NCBI GenBank assembly: GCA_026396415.1
Contig: JAPLWX010000001.1
Span: 1 to 47,534 of the forward strand
Direction of reading: 5' to 3'
Source: Microcaldota archaeon
GTDB lineage: Archaea; Micrarchaeota; Micrarchaeia; Anstonellales; Anstonellaceae
DNA: 47,534 nt
Shown: piece after piece, positions 27,671 to 36,602 of the stretch
Numbering within the stretch: position 1 is the first letter of the stretch
How the letters are laid out: the number at the start of each line of letters is the position of its first letter
Notes under the pieces: model-generated
The model's database searches: none
What the model saw: only the letters and a program-made list of their open reading frames with translations
Told to the model about the DNA's origin: nothing
Position numbers and translations under genes: made by a program

Positions 27671-28933
27671 CTACTTCAAATACTTCCTCGGGTCGGCGAT
27701 TTTCCCCTCAAGCGCCGACGCTGCAGCGACCGCAGGCGAGGCAAGGTAAATCTTCGCCTTGGGCGAGCCCATCCTGCCTGTGAAATTCCTGTTCGAGGTG
27801 GACACGCAGACATCGTCATCCCCAAGCACGCCCATATGCCTGCCCAGGCAAGCGCCGCAGCCAGGCGGTGCGATGGTGGCGCCCATTTTCGAGAATTCCA
27901 TGAGAAACCCGTTTTGCAGCGCCTGCTCGTAGACCTGCCTGCTTGCAGGAGTCACAATGAACTTCACGCCTTCCATCACTTTCTTGCCTTTCATTATCCT
28001 ATATGCAACTGCCAAGTCCTCAATCCTGCAATTCGTGCACGAGCCCAGGAAGACCTGCGTTATCGGCGTGCCTTCCACCTGCGACACAGGCACGCCGCGG
28101 TCAATGTCAGGCGGCGTGGAAACAGTGGGCTCGAATTTTGAAATGTCGTATGTGAGCACCTTGTCAAATTCAGCATCGGAGTCAGAGCGAAGCTCCTCAA
28201 ACGGCTTGTAGCGTCCCTGTTTCTCCAAGTAGGCGCGCGTCTGCGCGTCAGCAGGCACAATGCCTGTCTTTGCCCCAATCTCCGCGCACATGTTGCAAAG
28301 CGTGAGCCGAGAGGGAACGTCAAAATCCGCAATTGCGCTGCCGCCGAATTCCACTGCTTTGTAGTTGGCACCTTCAGATGACAGGTCTTTTGCAATGCCA
28401 AGTATGACATCTTTGGGATAAACGCCGAACGGCAGATTGCCTTCAAGGTTTATGCGTATCGTCTGCGGCACCCTCACCCATGCCTTTCCCGTTGCCATTG
28501 CAACCGCCGCATCAGTGGAGCCGAAGCCGCAGCACATTGCGCCCATGCCCCCGCCTGTGGGAGTGTGGGAGTCTGCGCCAAGAAGGAATGCATTAGGATA
28601 GGTGAACTTCTCCGCCATGACCTGGTGGCACACGCCGTCAAAGTGCATTTTTATCCCCTGCTCCTTGCAGAATGCGCCTATTTTCCTGTGCATCTCCGCA
28701 AACTGCGTGCTTGGCGCAGGGAACGCATGGTCGAAGAAAATGAATATTTTCGAAGGGTCAAACACCCTCTTGGCAATTTCGTGGAACGGCTCGATTGCCC
28801 AGGCGGTGGTGGTGTCGTGCGCCAGCACATAGTCCACGGAAATTACCGCCGTATCCCCAATAGCAAGCTTCCTTCCAGCATGCGCCGAGAGGATTTTCTG
28901 CGCCAGTGTCATTCCCGCCATTGCATTCACCAA
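27671..28933 (-). CDS. Homoaconitase/isopropylmalate isomerase large subunit
   Basis: LLGADSHTPTGGGMGAMCCGFGSTDAAVAMATG...VFLGSCTNCRIEDLAVA...PPGCGACLGRHMGVLGDDDVCVSTSNRNFTGRMG. Confidence 0.93.
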   Translation of the reverse strand: MVNAMAGMTLAQKILSAHAGRKLAIGDTAVISVDYVLAHDTTTAWAIEPFHEIAKRVFDPSKIFIFFDHAFPAPSTQFAEMHRKIGAFCKEQGIKMHFDGVCHQVMAEKFTYPNAFLLGADSHTPTGGGMGAMCCGFGSTDAAVAMATGKAWVRVPQTIRINLEGNLPFGVYPKDVILGIAKDLSSEGANYKAVEFGGSAIADFDVPSRLTLCNMCAEIGAKTGIVPADAQTRAYLEKQGRYKPFEELRSDSDAEFDKVLTYDISKFEPTVSTPPDIDRGVPVSQVEGTPITQVFLGSCTNCRIEDLAVAYRIMKGKKVMEGVKFIVTPASRQVYEQALQNGFLMEFSKMGATIAPPGCGACLGRHMGVLGDDDVCVSTSNRNFTGRMGSPKAKIYLASPAVAAASALEGKIADPRKYLK

Positions 28934-28989
28934 TCATTGCCAAAGGCTGAGCGCCTTTGTGCGCCAGCCCTGCTGTCATTTACACCAAT

Positions 28990-29250
28990 TCATTCGTTCT
29001 TCGTGGTCTCCAGCACCAGGTACGTTGTGGTCTCCTTTACCCCGCTGCACGCGCGCACGGCCTCCACGATGACGTTTATCTGGGGCAGGCTGTCGCTTTG
29101 CGCCATCACCATGACATCAAGATTCCCTGTAAGCTCGTATATGGCCTTTACCCCTGCCACGCCGCGCAGCCTCTCCACTATTGCAGCCGTCTTGACTTTC
29201 TCGTCAGTCACCGCTCCGATGAATACCGTTATCCCGCTTTCCATGAACAC
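28990..29250 (-). CDS. Stand-alone RAM-domain (Lrp ligand-binding-like) protein without HTH
   Basis: 86-aa ORF VTDEKVKTAAIVERLRGVAGVKAIYELTGNLDVMVMAQSDSLPQINVIVEAVRACSGVKETTTYLVLE. Confidence 0.8.
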   Translation of the reverse strand: MFMESGITVFIGAVTDEKVKTAAIVERLRGVAGVKAIYELTGNLDVMVMAQSDSLPQINVIVEAVRACSGVKETTTYLVLETTKNE

Positions 29251-29285
29251 ACCCCATTATCCGAAAAATCATGCCCTGGCTTTTT

Positions 29286-30380
29286 TCATATTGAAAAATC
29301 AAACAAGTCCCGCTCCTTTTCCTTGAGCCGCGCCAATGCCCTTTCCACCTGCGCATCGGTCATCTTCATCCCAAGCGAGTCGGAAAGGTAGCGGAGCACA
29401 TTCTTCCCGGAATAGCCGCCCACGACGAGCCTTCTTTTTTTCCCAATGCTCTCAGGCGAGTATGCCTCGTACGACCTGCCCTCGCGCAGCACCGCGGCAA
29501 GGTGCGTGCCTCCCTTGTGGCGGAACACGTTCTGCCCCACTATGGGCGCAAAAGGGTCGGTCGGCAGGCCTGACATTTTGGAGAATGTTTCCGAGAGCGA
29601 GGCAAGCTTTTCCACGCTTATGTCCTTCCTCTGCCCGTAAAGCACCTGAAGTGCCATCGCAACCTCGGCGATTTTCGGTATTCCCGCCCGCTCGCCTGCG
29701 CCGTTTATCGTTGCGTGTATGCAGGTGGCGCCCGCCTCTATGCCTGCGAGCGAGTTTGCAAGCGCAAGCCCCAGGTCATTGTGGCAGTGCAGGTCAATGC
29801 CCGCCTTTGTGGCGGCGCGCACCTCCTTTACAACGGAGAACATGGCAACAGGGGTCATCATGCCCACCGTGTCCGTGATTGAAATCCTGTCCGCCCCAGC
29901 CTCGGACACCGCACGCACCATGTCAAGAAGGTAGCCCCTTTCCGTCCTCGAGGCATCCTCGCAGGTGAAGCGCAGCTTCAGCCCGTGCGACTTTGCAAAC
30001 TCCACCATCTCCACCGCGCGCGACAGCGCCTTCCCGCGCGACAGGTGCAGCTTGTGCGCCAGGTGCACATCCGATGTGGACAGGTAGATTGCAACGAATG
30101 GCGGGTCAAGCGCAAGCACGGACTCGATATCCTCCTTCCTGGCGCGGCAGTGCACCACCACGGTGGAGCGCAACCCTGCCGATAGCATGCCCTTTGCAAT
30201 CCTGCGCTGCTTCTCCCCGACAATGGGCGAGATTTCTATGAAGTCCACCCCTGCCTCGTCAATGGTGTGCGCAAGCTGCAGGGCCTGCTCCTCGCTGAAG
30301 TGCACAAGCGGAGCCTGCTCGCCTTCGCGCAGCGTGGTGTCAAGTATGAGCGTTCCTGCCATGCCTTCTTCTTGCCGCAA
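29286..30380 (-). CDS. Homocitrate synthase / isopropylmalate synthase family (probable LysS)
   Basis: LILDTTLREGEQAPLVHFSEEQALQLA...DRISITDTVGMMTPVAM...DLHCHNDLGLALANSLAGIEAGATCIHATINGAGERAG. Confidence 0.9.
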   Translation of the reverse strand: MRQEEGMAGTLILDTTLREGEQAPLVHFSEEQALQLAHTIDEAGVDFIEISPIVGEKQRRIAKGMLSAGLRSTVVVHCRARKEDIESVLALDPPFVAIYLSTSDVHLAHKLHLSRGKALSRAVEMVEFAKSHGLKLRFTCEDASRTERGYLLDMVRAVSEAGADRISITDTVGMMTPVAMFSVVKEVRAATKAGIDLHCHNDLGLALANSLAGIEAGATCIHATINGAGERAGIPKIAEVAMALQVLYGQRKDISVEKLASLSETFSKMSGLPTDPFAPIVGQNVFRHKGGTHLAAVLREGRSYEAYSPESIGKKRRLVVGGYSGKNVLRYLSDSLGMKMTDAQVERALARLKEKERDLFDFSI

Positions 30381-30572
30381 GGATTTATAAATAATTCGCT
30401 ATTCTCTAACGAAATTAATATGTTAAACTATCATTAATGTCTATTTTAGTTGAAATAAATAAAAAATAAGACGAAAAAGAGCAAAAAGTGCGCACGAACC
30501 GCGCACGGCTGCAAAGCGCGCCCGCACCACAGTCTTTTATATTCCCCTTGCCCATTTCCTCCCGGTGTTCAT

Positions 30573-32519
30573 ATGAGATATCCTGCATCCGCCGCGCTGT
30601 TATTCCTGCTTTTCTGCCCTCTTGCATTCCCTTCGTTCAATTTCCTCTACATGACAAACGGCTCGCTTGCATCCGACACCAGCGACTACTATGCCTTTTC
30701 CCAGCCCTCATCTCTTTACATGGTGGGCGGCAGCCTGTACGTGGCGGACGGCGGCAATGGCATGATATACGTGCTGAATGCAAGCGCGAACCTCTCGCGC
30801 GCAAGGACCATCTCCAGCCCGTCCTCAACATCCTACATGAGCAATCCCATGCACATGGAGTTCGACAATTCATCCGGCATCCTTTACATCGCCGGGGGCA
30901 CCTCAGGCAACATACTCTACTACAATGGCGAAGGCTCCGCAGTGGACAAATGGAACAGCGGCACCACAAACCTGCAAAAGGCTGCGGGGCTTGCGCTCTC
31001 AAACGACACGATATACATAACCGACGCAGGGCGCGGGCAGGTGGTGGCGTTCTCCCGCACCACAAAGTCATTCTCCAGCACTGCCATCCAGTCCGGCGGC
31101 TCGGACGGGCAGCTCTCCTCCCCGCAGGACATCCTTTTCCATGATGGCAGGATCTACATATCCGACTCGGGCAAGGGGTTGATTTTCGTATACGACAGCG
31201 CCTTCTCGTTCCTCTACACCATCGGCAGGGGAAAAGGAGGGTTGACCCTCGCCTCGCCGCGCGGCATGGACTTCAGCGATAATCGCCTCTACGTTGCAGA
31301 CTCAAGCCTGGGAAGCGTGGTCGCATTCTCGCTTGACGGCTACCCTGTGGACATCCTCAACTCGTCCACGGAAGGGGGCAATCTGTCCTACCCTGAAGAC
31401 GTCGTAGTGGACAACGGCGTCCTTTATGTGGCGGACACGCAGAACAAGCTCGTCAAGGCGTTTTCAATAGCCGCGGCTGGCGGGAACCCGTCCGTTCTCC
31501 AGATGATTTCCGATGCAAACGCATCATGCAACAGCCTTCGCTCCATGCAATCCGTTGCCGCAAAGCTCAACGTATCCTTCACCCCTGCATCCACTTCGGA
31601 CGCTGCAATCGCGTCCGCGCAGCAATACTACGACTCTTACGAATTCTCCTCGGCATCCTCGCTTGCGCAGAATGCCGAATCGGACTGCACCCTGGCCCAG
31701 TCTGCGCTCGCCCAAAGCGTGGAGCTTAGGATAAAGCAGGCCATACAGTCATCGCAGGCATTGGTTGCCCCCTACCGGGGCGTTTCCTCCACCAACACGT
31801 CCCAGGTGGTGCAGTTTGACAACAAGGCGTCCGCAGCCTCGTCCGCGCTCGCCTCGAAAAACTATGCGGCATCCGCGGACCTCGCATCCTCCCTCCCCCA
31901 GCTTGCCAATGCCATAGTGGCTGGCTCCGAATCAAAGGCAGCGGCGGATGAGGAGAAGAAGCAGAACCAGTCCACTGCATTCATCACATCCGAGATAACC
32001 GCCCTCGCCTCCCAGATTTCCCGCCTTCAGGCATCGTCCGATGCCTACCGCCAGGGCATGAATCTCTCAGGCTCGCTCGAGCTCATATCGCTTGCGCAAA
32101 AGAGCGCGGAAAACGGGGACTTTGCATCCGCAAACCACTCGCTTGCGCTTGCCCGCCTGGAGATAGCCGCCGATCAGGCCACGCTCGACGCAGCCGCAAA
32201 GGAAATCAATGCGGCGCAATCATCGATCCTGGTTGCTGAGATAGATATCAACGCATCGGCAAGCCGCTCTTTGCTGTTCGCGCCAGACCTTTCAAAGGAG
32301 CGAGCCTTGCTGGCAACTGCCAAGGAAACCGTCTATTCCTCCCCCCCTGCAGCCCTGCAGATGGCATCCCAGGCAAAGGATGCGGCAGAGGCGAAATCGC
32401 GCGACTCCCAGTCCCTCTCGCTTGCGGCGATCTCCGTTGCCGTTGTGCTGTTCTTCATAGCGCTGATAGCCGCCGGCTTCCTCTTCCACATAATGAAAAA
32501 GAAAAAGCAGGGGCTATAA
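30573..32519 (+). CDS. Secreted NHL-repeat/beta-propeller protein with C-terminal helical region and TM anchor
   Basis: Signal peptide; repeated SLYVADGGNGMIYVLN / RIYISDSGKGLIFVYD / RLYVADSSLGSVVAFS / VLYVADTQNKLVKAFS; C-terminal TM plus KKKKQGL. Confidence 0.82.
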   Translation: MRYPASAALLFLLFCPLAFPSFNFLYMTNGSLASDTSDYYAFSQPSSLYMVGGSLYVADGGNGMIYVLNASANLSRARTISSPSSTSYMSNPMHMEFDNSSGILYIAGGTSGNILYYNGEGSAVDKWNSGTTNLQKAAGLALSNDTIYITDAGRGQVVAFSRTTKSFSSTAIQSGGSDGQLSSPQDILFHDGRIYISDSGKGLIFVYDSAFSFLYTIGRGKGGLTLASPRGMDFSDNRLYVADSSLGSVVAFSLDGYPVDILNSSTEGGNLSYPEDVVVDNGVLYVADTQNKLVKAFSIAAAGGNPSVLQMISDANASCNSLRSMQSVAAKLNVSFTPASTSDAAIASAQQYYDSYEFSSASSLAQNAESDCTLAQSALAQSVELRIKQAIQSSQALVAPYRGVSSTNTSQVVQFDNKASAASSALASKNYAASADLASSLPQLANAIVAGSESKAAADEEKKQNQSTAFITSEITALASQISRLQASSDAYRQGMNLSGSLELISLAQKSAENGDFASANHSLALARLEIAADQATLDAAAKEINAAQSSILVAEIDINASASRSLLFAPDLSKERALLATAKETVYSSPPAALQMASQAKDAAEAKSRDSQSLSLAAISVAVVLFFIALIAAGFLFHIMKKKKQGL

Positions 32520-32520
32520 G

Positions 32521-33213
32521 ATGCGCATTCCGCCAGGCATGATGGAGAACACTGCGGCGGCGCTTGCGCTCATCGCCTTCTTCCTTTCGCTGCTCGGCAT
32601 GGCGGCTTCATTGTGCGTCTATGCCGCGTCGTACATGGCGCTATCGGGCATTGACGCCACGCTCTCCCCCCAGTTCGATTCCGCGGAATCCGCACTGGCA
32701 GACGCCGGCGCATCAGCCTCCCTTGCGGCAAACTCCTCCGACTATGCATACGGCGCCATAAGCTCGGCCTCGGCTGCGCTCCAGTCCTACTCCAACTCCA
32801 CATCCTCGCTTTCCTCATCCATCTCAGACCTTTCATCCATCCCCCCGTTCTCCCTGGACCCGCGCCTCCAGTCCGCATCAGGCGACCTGAGAACGGCATC
32901 CCTGCAGTTTGCAAACGCCTCCCGCTCTGCTTCGCAGATGGCATCATCGGCGAGGGCCGCAGCCGCCTCTGTGCAAGGCCTGGCAAGCGACATCAGCACC
33001 GCATCTTCCAGGGTTTCCGAGGCAAGGCGCAGCTTCAAATCCGCCCTCTCTGCAATTGGCTGGCTTTCCCTCCTTTTTTCCGCCTGCCTCCTTGCGCTTT
33101 TCTCCTCCGTGACGCTTGCCTCGCTTTCAGTTATGCTCTCGCACTACCCCAACCTGCTTGCGCGCGCGGAGGAAAAAGCGGCATCTGCAAAAGAAAAGCA
33201 GGATCAGCGATAG
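32521..33213 (+). CDS. Membrane protein with Ser/Ala-rich extracytoplasmic helical domain
   Basis: N-terminal and C-terminal hydrophobic segments flanking an Ala/Ser-rich region; starts 1 nt after the preceding ORF ends. Confidence 0.65.
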   Translation: MRIPPGMMENTAAALALIAFFLSLLGMAASLCVYAASYMALSGIDATLSPQFDSAESALADAGASASLAANSSDYAYGAISSASAALQSYSNSTSSLSSSISDLSSIPPFSLDPRLQSASGDLRTASLQFANASRSASQMASSARAAAASVQGLASDISTASSRVSEARRSFKSALSAIGWLSLLFSACLLALFSSVTLASLSVMLSHYPNLLARAEEKAASAKEKQDQR

Positions 33214-33235
33214 GCAGCGCCAAATGCAATGCCGT

Positions 33236-33510
33236 GAATGACCTCGGCCTAAAGGCCGCCCACTTTTTACCCGAGGTAAAAAGGGGCGCATTTGCGCTTC
33301 GCGCAAATAGCGAGGCTTCCGCTTAATCCTTTAGGGGAAGCCCCCCAGCCTCGGTGCTCCTCCACTGGCTGCCCGCTTTTTGCTTTCAGCAAAAAAGGGC
33401 CCATTCGAGCTTCAGCTCGAATCAGGAAGCCAGGGGCTTCCGCACCGAGGTCATTCAGTGAAAAAGTTGCAGACAACTTTTTCAGCATTGGAATATAGAA
33501 ATTCCAATAC
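33236..33510. repeat. Intergenic hairpin-array element (locus A) with nested inverted repeats
   Basis: Outer IR GAATGACCTCGG (33236-33247)/CCGAGGTCATTC (33445-33456); hairpins at 33263-33283, 33290-33308, 33376-33397, 33403-33422, 33460-33483, 33487-33508. Confidence 0.85.
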
Positions 33511-33668
33511 AACGAAAAAGCTTTCCCGGCAAAAACAGCATTGGGCAGCGCAATATGCACGGATGCGTGGAAGCTTTCCCAACAATGCGCCTTGTGCAAA
33601 AAACAGGCAGCGCCATGCCAGGCTGCGAAAAAACTTTCCCCTCACGCCCCTTCAGCAAAAGCCGGCCC

Positions 33669-34445
33669 CTATCCCTTCCCATGCAGCACGTCTAGTATCC
33701 TCCTGTGCTGCGCCCCGTTCGAGACCAGGAACCGCTCGGTGGAAAGCCCCCAGGGCTTTCCCTCAAGGTCCGTGGCAGTGGCGCCCGCTCGCTCGGCAAT
33801 GAACGCAGCCGCTGCAAAATCATATGGCTTGAGCTTGAAGCTCATGCATGCATCCGCCCTGCCGCATGCCACATAGCCCATGTCGTGCACAGTGGAGCCC
33901 AAAAAGCGCGTGTGCTGGCTAATCTTCTCAATTTCCACCAGGTGCGGCAGGAAGCCCTGCTCGCTTATCCTGTGCAGCCGCGTGTCGCAAAGCAGGAAAA
34001 AATCCTCAAGCTTCGCTGTCCCGGCTACGGCTATCTTCTTGCCGTTGAGTGTCGCATGCTTCCCCTTTTCGGCGTACAGCATCTCCTGCTGCGGCACCAG
34101 GTAAATGCCGCCTGCCGTGGGCTTTCCTTTGGAAAAATGCGCGATTGACACGCCCCAGAGCGGGATTCCCTGTATGAAATTATGCGTGCCGTCGATGGGG
34201 TCTATCACGAAAAGCGAGCCATGCTCCAGGTCAGCCTTGAGGTAGGACTCTTCCGAAAGGACGGCCGAATCGGGAAATTCGCGCGCAATCTCGCCCACCA
34301 CGAATTTCTCGGCTGCAAGGTCGGCCGACGTCGCCTTGTCGTTCCTTGCCTTTGCCTTTATGGTCAGCCCCGCTTTCCTGGCTTTGGCAATTTCCTGCGC
34401 GGCGCCTTTCAGGCAGGCCTCGATGAACTGCTGCATCCCCGACAT
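33669..34445 (-). CDS. Inositol monophosphatase family protein
   Basis: AVLSEESY, FVIDPIDGTHNFIQGIPLWGVSIA. Confidence 0.92.
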   Translation of the reverse strand: MSGMQQFIEACLKGAAQEIAKARKAGLTIKAKARNDKATSADLAAEKFVVGEIAREFPDSAVLSEESYLKADLEHGSLFVIDPIDGTHNFIQGIPLWGVSIAHFSKGKPTAGGIYLVPQQEMLYAEKGKHATLNGKKIAVAGTAKLEDFFLLCDTRLHRISEQGFLPHLVEIEKISQHTRFLGSTVHDMGYVACGRADACMSFKLKPYDFAAAAFIAERAGATATDLEGKPWGLSTERFLVSNGAQHRRILDVLHGKG

Positions 34446-34532
34446 GTGCTAAGGAACGAAGGGAAATTATAAAAAGAGAGTTAGCCGCCCATGGGGATGG
34501 AAGCTTGCATGCTGCCCAAAGCCCCTGCATTT

Positions 34533-35126
34533 TTAACACGCAGACGGCTTGGGCGCAGAAAACTTGGAGCAGACCCATGCCTTGAAGTCGGATTCGCCCA
34601 TCGTGCCCACGCGGTAATCATCCCAGTTTGCCACGAATGTCGGGACGGATCCCCGGTAATACCCCTTGGCGCCGTAGTCCGCGTACACTGCCTCCACCGT
34701 GGCATTGCTGCCGCGCAATGCCACATTCCAGTAGCGCACCTCGAACCTGTCCGCGGGCAGCGCGGCAGCCAGCGCAGAAACAATGGGCTTCATTGCCTGG
34801 CAGTACGGGCATCCGTCTTCATACAGAAAATCCAATGTCACCTCTTTGGCAGGGGCTTTGACCTGCGGCACCTGCGCCTCCCCTCCCGAGCCCGTGGCAA
34901 CGCTGCTGTTAGGGAGGAGCTGCGGCGCAGGATTTAGGGCATGCGGCTCCGCGCTTCCGCTTCCATTGAGGGCGGGCGTTTTTGCAGGCAGGGCGCCCGC
35001 GCCTGCCGTGGCTTTTGCGCTGTTTGCGAGATACATGGAGATTCCCAGCAGCGCCACCGCGGCAAGCATCCCCACGACTATGAAGTATTTTGTGCGGTCA
35101 ACGCCCGGCTTTTCCGGCTGGTGCAT
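34533..35126 (-). CDS. Membrane-anchored thioredoxin-like protein (CPYC)
   Basis: N-terminal TM; DFLYEDGCPYCQAMKPIVSALAAALP. Confidence 0.75.
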   Translation of the reverse strand: MHQPEKPGVDRTKYFIVVGMLAAVALLGISMYLANSAKATAGAGALPAKTPALNGSGSAEPHALNPAPQLLPNSSVATGSGGEAQVPQVKAPAKEVTLDFLYEDGCPYCQAMKPIVSALAAALPADRFEVRYWNVALRGSNATVEAVYADYGAKGYYRGSVPTFVANWDDYRVGTMGESDFKAWVCSKFSAPKPSAC

Positions 35127-35222
35127 GCAATCCCCCGTTTCCTGTGCAAAGGTGCAAGGCAAAATATAAAAATAAGAGTGGAAAGAAAAAGGAAAAAAAA
35201 GAAAAACAAAAAAAGGACGCGC

Positions 35223-36065
35223 TTAGTTGAACGCGCTCATGACTTCCTGGAAGTTCGCGTATGGCAGCGCGCCTACCACGACTATCCCATAGCCTGCCCC
35301 GTTGACCTGCACCACCCCTGTCTGGAGCTTGGTTGCAAGCGCCTGGAGCTTTGCCTCAAGCGCGTCGCTCTTCACGCTCTTGGAGTAAATCAGGAAGCTG
35401 GGCGTCCCCTGGATGCCTATGCCTACGCCTTCCTGCTCCTCCTTCGACACCTCTGCAGCCATTGTGCCGCTGTCAAGGCAAGTGTTGAACGCGGTTGCGT
35501 TCATGCCCGAAATCGCCGCCGCGTAACCCTTTATGTCGCTCACGGCAAGGCTGTTCTGGTTTGCGTACATCTTGTCATGGAGCTCCCAGAACTTGCCCTG
35601 CGCGTTTGCGCAAAGGGAGGCTTCGGCTGCCTTTTGCGCATATGGGTGGAACGAAAGCGGGAACTGCCGGTAGATGAACTTCATGTTCGGGTATGCTGCC
35701 TGGAGCTGCACCATGGTGGGCTCTGCGTTGCCGCAATACGGGCACTGGAAGTCAGAGTACTCCGCCATTACCAAGTCCGCGCTGGCACTGCCCCGGAATG
35801 GCGCCGTGCTATAGTCAAGCCCTGACAGCTGCTGCACTGTTGGGACGGTTGGCGTCGGGGTGGGGGTCGGCGTTGGCGTCGTGCCGCTGCCGCCGGAAGG
35901 CGCCGCGGTGACAGTCAGCTTTACCTTGCCAATCGCGTCTGTGACCGAGTTCATCCCCATGAACACGGTGCCTGACACAAGAAGCGCGGCAAGTATTATC
36001 GCGATTCCTATTATGTATTCTCCCTTTTCGATTGCTTTCCCTTCAGTTTTTATGCTGTCCGCCAT
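35223..36065 (-). CDS. Membrane-anchored DsbA-family thioredoxin-fold protein (CPYC)
   Basis: N-terminal TM, PTPTPTPTPTVPT linker, YSDFQCPYCGNAEPTMVQLQAAYPNMKFIYRQFPLSFHPYAQKAAEASLCA, IQGTPSFLIY. Confidence 0.9.
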   Translation of the reverse strand: MADSIKTEGKAIEKGEYIIGIAIILAALLVSGTVFMGMNSVTDAIGKVKLTVTAAPSGGSGTTPTPTPTPTPTVPTVQQLSGLDYSTAPFRGSASADLVMAEYSDFQCPYCGNAEPTMVQLQAAYPNMKFIYRQFPLSFHPYAQKAAEASLCANAQGKFWELHDKMYANQNSLAVSDIKGYAAAISGMNATAFNTCLDSGTMAAEVSKEEQEGVGIGIQGTPSFLIYSKSVKSDALEAKLQALATKLQTGVVQVNGAGYGIVVVGALPYANFQEVMSAFN

Positions 36066-36469
36066 CGTCTCACCTCCATAGTAAAAACGATTGTTTCCCC
36101 TTTTTTCCGCAGAAGGCTTAAAAAGACAGCCTTTACCGTTCGGCCGCGGCTCGGGGGAATGCATGGAAAAAAAGCCGGCGAAGAAGAAGTTTCAGCCGAA
36201 GAAACGGCTCGCCATGTGGCTTTCAGGCGCTTCCTTTGCCTTCTTGCGGATGAACGGGTTGGAAGCCTGCTGTTTCCCATCATCCTGGCTTTTGACTACC
36301 GTGAGCACGGATGCCTTGCCATTGCTTGGCTCAATATGCCAGTCAACGGAATATGGCTTGCTCTCTCTGGGCACGACTTTCAAATTGCCTGCGGGCAGCG
36401 CCCCTTTATTCGCAACTGCGGGATTGCATGTTCCAAATGGGTATAACATAGCATTGCCTCTTCAGATTG

Positions 36470-36538
36470 ATTGGAATTTCCATTCCAATGCTGAAAAAGT
36501 CTGTCTGCAGACTTTTCCATGGCTTCCCCTGCGGGAAG
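36470..36538. repeat. Hairpin-array element (locus B), related to part of locus A in opposite orientation
   Basis: ATTGGAAT-ttcc-ATTCCAAT, AAAAGTCTG-tctg-CAGACTTTT, CTTCCC-ctgc-GGGAAG. Confidence 0.8.
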
Positions 36539-36602
36539 GGAGTTGGGATGTGCCTGCACTGCTTTTTAAGGCTATGCTCGTGCGCTGCCGCAGTTCTCAA
36601 AA

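Noticed and set aside
33236-33510. CRISPR array
   Set aside because: Repeats are palindromic hairpins of varying sequence and orientation, without regular direct repeats/spacers; no cas genes seen in the window
33267-33645. Several ORFs (33267-33599, 33292-33498, 33380-33802, 33451-33645) across locus A
   Set aside because: All run through inverted repeats on both strands; open reading is explained by the repeat sequence, not by protein coding
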